A stretch of DNA of 64,000 bases from Orobanche coerulescens (lineage: Eukaryota > Streptophyta > Magnoliopsida > Lamiales > Orobanchaceae), in the NCBI GenBank assembly GCA_033398695.1, contig CM065814.1:79998358-80062357 (forward strand). The letters run 5' to 3'. The first letter of the stretch is position 1; each line of letters begins with the position of its first letter. The notes under the pieces were generated by a model. That model made no database searches and was not told the origin of the DNA. It saw nothing but the letters and a program-made list of their open reading frames with translations. The position numbers and the translations under genes were made by a program. Below are positions 56,701-64,000 of this stretch, piece by piece.

Positions 56701-56719
56701 TTCACAACCGGGTATTACA
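53702..56719 (-). repeat. 5' LTR of element F (right copy)
   Basis: 3,018 bp. On the minus strand it has a TAGCG array (56068-56495), a TATA box (56048-56057), a candidate donor (ATCAAG/GTAATTTTTC, GT at 55884-55883), a hairpin CCCCAATGGGG (54087-54097) and a candidate acceptor (CATGTTTTAG, ending 54064). A four-unit 36-bp tandem repeat lies at 54482-54627. Confidence 0.93.
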
Positions 56720-57221
56720 GCCTATCACTATCAGTCGAGTATCATACTTCAAGGGTACCCGAAGAAAGGATTTTACAAGAACATGACTATATATATATAG
56801 TAGTTATTCGTTGATAAATGTGCTACGTGATACTTTGCTATTACAGAAGTCTCATCTTGCTGAGCCATTAGCTCATTAGATTCTTATGATACAGGTGATG
56901 ATGCTCATGTTTAGGAGTTGACTATCTTCTTCAGTGTTGACAGCCGGAGACTTGTCCATATGCCATTCCCCAGCTATTTCGCCCCTATGATGAAGACTAT
57001 GTTTTGTTTTTAATAAGATCACTCTGTTATGGTTTTGTTATGTACTAAACTTAAGGTTGTGTAATGTTTTGAATAAATAATACCGGTTTGCATTATTTCC
57101 CTGAGTACTCGCATTACCAAATCTACTTCTTATTAGTTTTCAAAGTTTAAAAGCGTGATACTCCCCAACTTAGTAGCACGGACCCCTTTGCGGTTCAGCT
57201 GCTAGGTTAGGGGGTGTTACA
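56720..57221 (+). repeat. 3' LTR of element B, second part
   Basis: Continuation after the GCCTA copy (56720-56724). It matches 6000-6501 of the 5' LTR and ends GGGGGTGTTACA. Confidence 0.93.
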
Positions 57222-57226
57222 GCAAA

Positions 57227-58187
57227 CCTACCTGCAGGCACAGAAAGCATCTGTGAGCACTCACCTCAGCCATCACCAATCTCCCCCGTGATGATTGAGC
57301 TGATCCGCAGTGTTGTCATAGAATCCTTTGAAGAGCTGCTTACCACAAGAATCTCACCTGACCTGCAGTCGATCAATGCAAAGATTGACACCCTAATGCA
57401 GAGGAATGCTCCTCAACAACCTCCTCCCAATGATTCCAGAATGCCACTTGGCATGTCTGACTGGATGCAAAAAGTAGAGCAGCAGTTGACCATATTGGTT
57501 GATGCTGGCAAAAATGGAGAAGAAAAGCAGGGGGAAGAGGGGGAAGTACGAGAAGTTCAAGTTCAGGAGCTGAGAACAAAGAAAATGCAAGATGTTCCAT
57601 TGATTTAAGCTGGGACATCAAGTCAAAAGAGGAAGGAACAAGCTGACCAGGAGCAGACTGATGATCAGCCTGCAGAGAAGAGGAGGATCAGGCAAGGAGC
57701 AGAGCCTACATTAGAATGGGAAGGCAAAGAGCTTTGGTTCGTTAAGGACTTTCTACCTACCGAAGTTGCTCCAATGTGGGGATCTGCAAAGAAGCAATTC
57801 ATTGAAAAATTTTATATCTGGGAGTTACTCCAGGAGAAAAATTGCTCCCCACAGCAGACTTTTATCGACTTTATGGAGTCAACATTTTCAAAGCTCTGGG
57901 CCATCTTAGTAAAGCATGCAAAAGCATGGAATGTCTACCCCATGATTCCTCCCTTCAGACCTGAAGAACCTCCCACTCTGCTAAACAATGAATTGGATGA
58001 GTTAGCATTGCAAAGGGAGATAAGGAAGCTGTGTGAAGAGCATAAGTTCTCTTCCAGAGAAGAACAATATTTTGCCGCCCTTGTTATCAACAGGAAGTAC
58101 GGCCTAACATCTATCAAGAAGAGGCCAATTGGTGCAAAGCCTTTTAGGCCTCCCAAGCAAACTGTCCGCGGAGGCAGAGGAAGATAG
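57227..58187 (+). pseudogene. Element A downstream (env-position) ORF, C-terminal part
   Basis: Continues the frame broken at 4486, with one in-frame stop at 57606-57608, and ends at 58185-58187. The first half has a helical segment (MMIELIRSVVIESFEELL) and a heptad-like stretch suggesting a coiled coil. A basic stretch follows (EKRRIRQG). The final domain has KKQFIEKFYIWELLQEK and EEQYFAALVINRKYG, and the protein ends in an arginine/glycine tail RGGRGR. The tail suggests nucleic-acid binding rather than a membrane anchor. The function is unknown. Confidence 0.75.
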
Positions 58188-58430
58188 AATCTGTTTGTTC
58201 TTATATTTCTCTTGTAATTTTTGTTTTTGGAAAACTTGTAATTTTTCTGTATTTTGTTTGTTCATTCAAAGCTGATGTACTTGTAAAAAAAATCAGAAGA
58301 AATATATAAACAGTCATTTGGATGACAACCTATAGTTCTCTCAAAACAAGACTGATTTTAGTTTGTATCTTGCTCTTATGTGCAGACCTGTTCTTCATTT
58401 GAAAAAGTTACTTAAGTTTTGCCATCATCA
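58188..58430 (+). other. 3' UTR of element A downstream ORF
   Basis: AT-rich, T-rich sequence with no ORF, between the stop codon and the polypurine tract. Confidence 0.6.
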
Positions 58431-58444
58431 AAATAGGGGGAATT
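58431..58444 (+). other. Polypurine tract, element A
   Basis: AAATAGGGGGAATT directly precedes the LTR start TGTTAGGAATAC. Confidence 0.8.
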
Positions 58445-59684
58445 TGTTAGGAATACTTGTTAGATTTTGATGATGTCATCTTTATATATTCAAATATATG
58501 TTTATTACTTGGCAAAATGTAAGGAAGAACCAAATGAGTATCTTCTATAGGCCAAACGGTGATAAGTTAGACACTTGGCAAAATGTAAAGAAGAACCAAA
58601 TGAGTATCTTCTATAGGCCATATAAGTTAGGCTTAAAAATTGGCTAAGTGTAAATCAGATAAGTATCTATCAGTCGAGTCTTGGTCAACTCGCCTGTTCA
58701 GATAAGGTTGACCACAGACGAGTCATATCAGGCAAAACCATATCAGAGAAATTCTGGTCAAACAATTTTAATCAGTGAAGTTAGACCAGACTGCAGTCAA
58801 GAAGGAAAGTCAAGTCATCTGTAGTCCGACCATCAGATCAGTCAAGTTCAAATCAGGTCAGAAGACTACAGACAAGTCGCCACTTCAGAGAAGTCGACAT
58901 CAGAGAAGGCTGACTGCACATCAGACAGTTTGACCATAGAGAGGTCAACCAAGTAATGAGCCAAGTACTCCAGTCCATGTCATCATGTGTTGAATAGTCA
59001 ATATTTACGGAAAGTCACATGCGGGCGATTAGAGACAGATTAGAGAGATTCCCAGAAAGGAAATAATTTAAATAAATCATCCAGAACCACCACTGAAGAA
59101 TTTAATCTTATTATATTCAAAAGATTCAGCGCCATCACATGGAAGTCTTCACAACGGTCGGATTTGGATTAGAATATGGGAAATCCAGCCTTGCAATGTT
59201 CAGAAAGAAAAACAAAGAAGTCTATTTCTCCAACGGACGGATTTGTTAAAAGATTTGCAATGGCTATGAAGAAATGCTCAAGGATCGACACCTATATATA
59301 TATCTGAAGATTTGAAGTTGAGCAGTACGATGAGAACAACACTTACATGCAATCAAATCAATCAAAGCGAACAATAGCATCGTGAAAGAGCAAGAGTTAA
59401 AAAGTTCTTATTTGAAGAAGCTCTTTGTTGGAGAAGACAATCACTCGTGTATTTAATACCTGAGTTCGGGGTACTTCACTGCTTGAAGTTCGAGAGACTA
59501 TAAAGGCATCCAAGGATCGTAGATCAAGAGGTGCAAGGCAGTCAAAGGGAGTTGCAATGGCAAAGAATTCCATTGGTTGGAAGCTGTTGTAATTGGTTGA
59601 ATCACTGTAATACTCATCCTTTGTGGAAAAGAGTTTCAATAAGTCTATTCACCCCCCCCCCCCCTCTAGACTTATTCCTGGACG
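58445..59684 (+). repeat. 3' LTR of element A
   Basis: Starts TGTTAGGAATAC. The right end is placed at about 59684 because TTATTCCTGGACGA looks like a decayed inverse of the start, after a run of 13 C (59652-59664). A 66-bp unit is repeated about 1.7 times at 58507-58620. A TATA-like CTATATATATATC lies at 59292-59304. The LTR is dense in GTCAGA/TGACC words but lacks the palindromes seen elsewhere. Confidence 0.8.
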
Positions 59685-60507
59685 ACTTGTGACCTAGAGG
59701 TTCTTCTTGCACACATAGTACATTTCCTTATGTACTCTGTATTCTTCTACGAGTAGATACACCAGCATCAATGTTTCCTATGATCAACTCCGGTGGTTGA
59801 TCTCTTAACCATCTTCTGTCGGGTTCTAATTCGACATCCCGTACTGTATCTTGGGTTGTTATTCTTACAGCTGCGGGGTTGATTTCTATGTCAACGACAG
59901 GATCTATAGGAGTTGTAGGAGTATCAATGGTGAGTTGTTGGATATTCTGAGTAACATCTTCTACTCCTGTAGGATCATGGTGAGGTTCGTCGAACACAAC
60001 ATGTATTGATTCCTCAATTGTCAGCTTCCTTTTATTAAAGATCATGTAAGCTTTGCTGATAGAGGAATATCCTACAAATATCCTTTCATCTGATTTCTCA
60101 TCGAAGGTTCTAACTTATTCTTTCCCGTTGTTCAAAACATAACACCGGCATGCAAATACGTGAAAGTACGAAACTAATGGAGTTTTGTGGTTCCATACCT
60201 CATATGCTGTTTTGTTGTGGTGTTTGTTGATTATACAGCGGTTTTGTGTATAACACGCTGTATTGGTGGTTTCGCCCCAGAAACGCTTTGGCAACTTGCT
60301 TGCGGCAATCATGGTTCTTGTTGCTTCTTTAAGCGTCCTGTTCTTTTGCTCGGCAACACCATTTTGTTGAGGTGTACGGGCAGCTGAGTATTCGTGTTGT
60401 ATTCCATTTTCCAAATAGTATTGCTCTATAAAGCGGTTAGTAAATTCAGTACCTATGTCAGAACTAATGGACACGATACTCAACCCTTTCACATTTTGAA
60501 GCTTTCT
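59685..60507 (-). pseudogene. Element I, minus-strand Ty1/copia integrase remnant
   Basis: One frame on the minus strand reads KLQNVKGLSIVSI, then SDIGTEFTNRFIEQYYLENGIQ and SAARTPQQNGVAEQKNRTLKEA, the copia integrase core. VWNHKTPLVSYFHVFACRCYVLNN follows, and after one stop (about 60115) FVGYSSISKAYMIFN and a linker ending WLRDQPPELIIGNIDAGVSTRRR. That is the junction into RT, which is cut off by the LTR of element A. The upstream side is cut at 60507 by element J. I is therefore an older copia element hit twice. Confidence 0.9.
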
Positions 60508-60642
60508 TGTTGGAATATTTTATTCCATACATTAATTAATAGAGTTTTGATAATTAAGTTGCTAAACAAAGCAAAACAACAAAGAGGCGAAGCAAAACAA
60601 TGTAGGTGACGAAGATGCAAAAATATGAACAAAATGCAAAGC

Positions 60643-61160
60643 TAGCGCACGCTAGACATAAAAGTTAGCGCACGCTAACGGGTCCTCTCTGCAGATCAGA
60701 CGAGTTCAAAGCAACCTGAATTAAAGTCATCTGATGAAGATGGCGCACGCCATACATGAATACTAACGCACGCTATCGAATGCTCTTTACCGTTGCAAAG
60801 ACCTTCAAACACAGAATGAAGTAAGCAGTGACGAAGTCATAGCGCACACTAATGATGAGGAATAGCGCACGCTAAAGTGTTTGAATTCAAGTCAATCAAT
60901 CCGTTGGGAGATGCTAAATCAAAGTCAGAAAGTGTAATGATCAGTTTGACAAAATCATGAAACAGATATATGGTTAGCGCACGCTACATTGAATGATCAA
61001 CGTACGCTAATATGTGCACTCAATGTATGCAAGTGGAAGAAGATAACGTACGTAAACGGAGAAACGAATCTACTGGACTGAAACTGGAAATAGGCTAGCA
61101 CATGCTACACGTACGCTAATGAGCCTAACGCACGCTATAAAAGAAGACTAGCGCACGCTA
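60643..61160 (+). promoter_or_regulatory. TAGCG..CGCTA word array in a copia LTR (element J)
   Basis: About thirteen copies or near copies of TAGCGCACGCTA in 518 bp, including TGGCGCACGCCA at 60741-60752, in which both arms are changed in step. The array ends 42 bp before the TATA box. Confidence 0.65.
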
Positions 61161-61202
61161 ATAAGTCAAAAGAAGCTAACGTCTAGTTGAGGCTCTAATG
61201 CC

Positions 61203-61210
61203 TATAAATA
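61203..61210 (+). promoter_or_regulatory. TATA box, element J
   Basis: TATAAATA in a TGCCTATAAATACC context. Confidence 0.7.
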
Positions 61211-61806
61211 CCACTAGAGATGGTATTGAACATACAACAACCTTGAGGAAATCTTTCATATCTGAGATATCATATTATAGTTGTTGCATTTGTGCTTATA
61301 TTGATAGTTTGAGTGTTTATACATTCAACACATACACGAGAGGTAAAAGAAAAGATACAACTGGATTTGGTGTTATTAGGATCAAGGATCCAGCATTGTT
61401 AGAATCGCAATCGATATCTAAGTGATATTTACCTAGTACCCATAGAAAGCTAGAGTGGTTGATTCCTTGTCCAATATAAAATGAAAACGGTTTAACTTGG
61501 ACCAATACAAAGTCAAGTACATATGATAATATCTCGACCGATAGAAGAGAGATTGTACGGTTTAACTTGAACCGATAGAAGACAAGTTTGTAACGGTTAT
61601 CCCTCGACCGATAGAAGAGAGGTGTAGAGGTTGATCTTCATCATATTGAAAAAGATACTAAGAGGGGATGTAGGCACGTTTGGCCATACCTCTATAAATC
61701 CTTGTGTCGATTTATTTTCTGCATTTCATTTAAATCGCTTCCGCAACGCGAAAGAGTTTTCTAACTCTTTCTCCAAACGGCGATACCGACCAATAGTGTT
61801 CCAACA

Positions 61807-61820
61807 ATTAGTATCGGAGC
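61807..61820 (+). other. Primer binding site, element J
   Basis: ATTAGTATCGGAGC follows the LTR directly, a diverged Met-tRNA-type site. Confidence 0.65.
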
Positions 61821-61823
61821 GGT

Positions 61824-62024
61824 ATGTCCAATAAGTGGCTTAACATCCGAGGACAAGATCCAAACGGCATTTCAACTTGCCTCGGTCGAAGGTCTTGCGC
61901 TAAACCGACACTATTTTTTGATGGCTCAAACTTCATGACGTGGAAGAAATAGATGTCAATATTCATCCGAGCGTATGACATCGAGCTTTGGAAAGTAATA
62001 TGTCTTGGTCCGAAAATTCCTCTC
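61824..62024 (+). pseudogene. Element J gag, N-terminal fragment
   Basis: ATG at 61824 opens a single frame with one stop (61950-61952) up to the insertion of K. It contains FFDGSNFMTWKK and IFIRAYDIELWKVICLGPKIP, the conserved start of plant copia gag. The remainder is beyond element K, outside the window. Confidence 0.85.
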
Positions 62025-62332
62025 TGTAATATCCGAAATTTCTATTACTGTTGTTTAATATTATTTTATCCGAGTTATATTGTACAACATGGAATCTGTA
62101 CAGTAGGGATAAAATAAATAAAGGACTGAGATATCAGTATCGGTATAATTGTCGTATTTGGTCGACAGTTACATTTGAGGATATTGTGTATCAGGTTGTC
62201 GTACTTTTGATATTGGGTATATCGTATGATGATGTTATTGGATTCAGTACATGTATTCAGTATGCCGTATGTCCGTAATTGGTATGTCGAGGCGGACGAG
62301 GAGAATTGGAAAATGGCTAAGTATAGCCTTAT

Positions 62333-62812
62333 TAGCGCACGCTGATATTCATGCATAACGCACGCTATCGTGCAGGATTAGCGCACGCTACGTTTATAGG
62401 TTAGCGTACGCTAGTGCGCATGTGTCGGAAGGAATCTGCGTGTGGACCCGGCCGCCGGCGCACGCTCGTAAGTCAACGGTTGTTGTCTCGAAGTATTAGC
62501 GCACGCTAAAATATTAGGCTTAGCGCACGCTAACTATGTATCACCAACAAGGAATCTTATCCTTGCGATCTTTGTCGGAATGTGGGGGCGAGTGGTAGGT
62601 GAACACGTAGTAAGTCAACCGGATAGCGCACGCTAAGAGTAAGGATTTGCGACGCTAGACATGATGATTTACGACGTTAATGCATGGGCATTACGTAAGG
62701 TAGTTTACGAAGCAAGACAGTAGCCTCTGGACTGCGATAGCGCACGCTAACAAAGTCAGTTAGCGCACGCTAAGGCTAGCGCACGCTAAACATAAGGGTT
62801 TAGCGCACGCTA
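62333..62812 (+). promoter_or_regulatory. TAGCG..CGCTA word array, element K
   Basis: About twelve copies or near copies, mostly the exact form TAGCGCACGCTA and mostly in one orientation, ending 11 bp before the TATA box. It is one of the least decayed arrays in the window. Confidence 0.65.
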
Positions 62813-62823
62813 GTAATGTATTC

Positions 62824-62833
62824 TATATAAAAG
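62824..62833 (+). promoter_or_regulatory. TATA box, element K
   Basis: TATATAAAAG in a TTCTATATAAAAGGG context. Confidence 0.75.
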
Positions 62834-63545
62834 GGACAAACGAGTGTCATGAAGCATTTCGTCCATTCCTTTCCTTTCACCCGAAAGAGACAACCTTGGG
62901 AGAACATTTTGAGTTCCTAAACACTGAGGGATGATCCTCTTTAACAAGATTAAAGATGGAAATCATAGAGTAAAGCTTTGTTCTTGAAATCATTGGTGAT
63001 TCTTGGAAATCAATCCTATCCTTCAAAAAAGGTAATTACTCTTCACTTTGAGATTTCGTTTTGGATTGTATATGATGTTCTTGAGTTGATGATTATCATA
63101 TAAACAAGTTGATGAGCATGACAACGAGTTGGATTACCATACTAAGTTAGTGTTGTTATCAATATATGAGTATTGATATGTTTCGTATGGTTTTGGATGG
63201 AATTCAAGATATATGTTGATGTAATTCCCTTCTTCAATTCGGATTTTTGATGTTTTGTCGTTGGTTACTTCGTATGATAACGATTATGGTGATGCTACTG
63301 TGATTCTTGAAGTTATATGAATTGTATGTCGAAGAACATGATGAATAAGGATTTTTTATATGTTAGAACACATCGGATTTTATCATTTTATGGATCATGA
63401 ACGTGAATTTGGATAATTCGTGTTCTTGAAGAGCTATTAAATTATATGTCATGATTGTTATGAAATCCTTAATCTCGAGATGAGTTGATCATTGTCATGA
63501 TGGAAGTGTTAGACGATGCTTGAAATGCATGCCACTGCACAGCAT

Positions 63546-63627
63546 TAGCGCACGCTACGTTTACTGCCTAGCGCACGCTAACGGGAGCAACTTAGCGCAC
63601 GCTACGTTAGGTGATTAACGTGCGCTA
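63546..63627 (+). promoter_or_regulatory. Second TAGCG..CGCTA cluster, element K
   Basis: Four copies in 82 bp, about 720 bp downstream of the TATA box and downstream of the candidate splice donor, matching the position of the second cluster in element C. Confidence 0.55.
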
Positions 63628-64000
63628 AGTAGGCAGACAGTGCAGTATTTTTGTGTTTTGATTAGGAATTCGTGATGGTTTGACTTGGTTGGTTCTGACT
63701 GTGTTTATTCGAGGTTGTGTTGAACCGTTGAGTTCGATTGGTTAGTTTTCTCAGTTGTTGACCGTTGTCGGATATGTGTTATTTGATTTCTTCGATAGGT
63801 TGAGATTATTGATCGGTGATTATAACCGGATATTGCGGTCGTGTTCGAGTATGTCCATTATATTGCGTTTGATCGAGGCTGAGGAGCTCGTAGATACAGG
63901 CAATGTGTTCGGCAGCAGCTTCGTGGTATCGGTATCGAGGCAAGTTATTACGTGCTCAGTTATAATATTTGATGAATGGTTTCAGTTTCATTTCGTTTAT

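Larger units (their letters stand above)
35591..56719 (-). mobile_element. Element F, gag-only Tekay-related retrotransposon with nested G and H
   Basis: The ends TGTAATACCC and GGGTATTACA are inverted. The exact duplication GCCTA lies at 35586-35590 and 56720-56724, and B's LTR is continuous across it. Minus orientation comes from PBS, PPT and gag. The only gene is gag. Without G and H it is about 9.1 kb, of which two LTRs make about 6 kb. Its PBS, PPT and pre-PPT sequence match element G closely. Confidence 0.93.
4487..57221 (+). mobile_element. Element B, Tekay-like Ty3/gypsy retrotransposon with nested insertions
   Basis: The ends are TGTAATGCCC at 4487 and GGTGTTACA at 57221, flanked by the exact 5-bp target-site duplication GCAAA (4482-4486 and 57222-57226). 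Internal order on the plus strand is gag, protease, RT, RNase H, integrase, the gypsy order. The integrase C-terminus carries the WRNHDVEEATWE-type tail of Tekay/Del chromoviruses. Elements C, D and F interrupt it at gag, RNase H and the 3' LTR. Removing the nested elements leaves roughly 9 kb. Confidence 0.93.
57222..59684 (+). mobile_element. Element A, downstream portion
   Basis: Begins with the second copy of GCAAA and continues the downstream ORF, then the 3' UTR, PPT and LTR of the Sirevirus-like copia element. The right end is approximate because the matching LTR is outside the window. Confidence 0.85.
60508..61806 (+). repeat. 5' LTR of element J
   Basis: 1,299 bp. It contains a TAGCG word array, a TATA box at 61203 and downstream repeats of CTCGACCGATAGAAGAGAG (about 61530-61620). 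Confidence 0.85.
60508..62024 (+). mobile_element. Element J, Ty1/copia retrotransposon, 5' end
   Basis: The LTR ends TGTTGGAA and TTCCAACA are inverted repeats. The LTR is followed by a Met-type PBS and a copia gag start. The left target copy is probably TTTCT (60503-60507); the right one is beyond the window. The internal part is broken at 62024 by element K. Confidence 0.88.
62025..64000 (+). repeat. Element K, gypsy-type LTR truncated by the window end
   Basis: Starts TGTAATATCCGAAATTTC, similar to element C's LTR start, right after the broken gag of J. It contains a TAGCG array, a TATA box, a candidate donor (AAAAAAG/GTAATTACT, intron from 63032) and a second word cluster, the same order as in element C. 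The orientation is inferred as plus. Confidence 0.8.

Noticed and set aside
35591..56719. Possibility that F is a full element whose pol is the one found at 38997-42430
   Set aside because: That pol lies between G's own LTRs and target duplication GATTG, inside F's LTR, so it belongs to G.
1..64000. Host genes, tRNA or rRNA genes
   Set aside because: Every stretch with coding character was assigned to a retroelement, and no cloverleaf or rRNA-like block was noticed. A tRNA scan and a protein search would be needed to exclude short ones.

Overview
This window reads as intergenic DNA of a large plant nuclear genome, most likely a eudicot. I see no host gene, rRNA or tRNA gene. Almost every base belongs to an LTR retrotransposon. 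The lineages are a Sirevirus-like Ty1/copia element with an extra downstream ORF, Tekay/Del-like Ty3/gypsy chromoviruses with LTRs of 2-3 kb, an Athila-like element and a Tat/Retand-like element. Every coding region is broken by stops, frameshifts, deletions or later insertions. Lineage names come from protein motifs I recognise, not from a search.

The layout is a Russian-doll nest. Element A (Sirevirus-like copia, +) occupies 1-4486 and 57222-59684. Element B (Tekay-like gypsy, +, 4487-57221, TSD GCAAA) is inserted in A's downstream ORF. Three elements lie inside B: C (Tekay-like gypsy, +, 7012-16703) in its gag, D (Tat/Retand-like gag-only element, -, 19037-32338, TSD GTCTT) in its RNase H, and F (gag-only Tekay relative, -, 35591-56719, TSD GCCTA) in its 3' LTR. 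D contains E (Athila-like element without RT/RH/IN, +, 20257-29500, TSD GCTAG/GCTAT). F contains G (Tekay-like gypsy, -, 36657-46627, TSD GATTG) in its 3' LTR and H (solo LTR, 51084-53086) in its leader. To the right, A abuts the integrase remnant of a minus-strand copia element (I, up to 60507). I is followed by the 5' end of another copia element (J, 60508-62024), whose gag is broken by a further gypsy-type LTR (K, 62025 to the window end).

The most striking signal is shared promoter architecture. In nine of the elements (B-H, J, K), a cluster of short CpG-rich palindromic words lies about 10-100 bp upstream of a TATA-like box; G's box is weak and D has only two nearby words. The word TAGCGCACGCTA/TAGCGTGCGCTA occurs in C, F, H, K (gypsy) and J (copia). 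The perfect palindrome TGTGCCGCGGCACA and close variants occur in E (Athila-like) and G (Tekay-like). B uses CCGGATAAGG and D uses GGCGATCGYC. The word therefore does not follow element phylogeny. Candidate leader introns follow the TATA box. In C, F, G and H a small CCCC-loop-GGGG hairpin sits just upstream of the candidate 3' splice site. Element E repeats the same array-TATA-intron arrangement internally, in front of its second ORF, which suggests a private promoter for that ORF.

Functionally, B, C and G were once full gag-pol elements. D, E and F lack a polymerase and must have been copied in trans. F shares its PBS type, PPT, pre-PPT sequence and gag ancestry with G, so it looks like a parasite of a G-like autonomous family.
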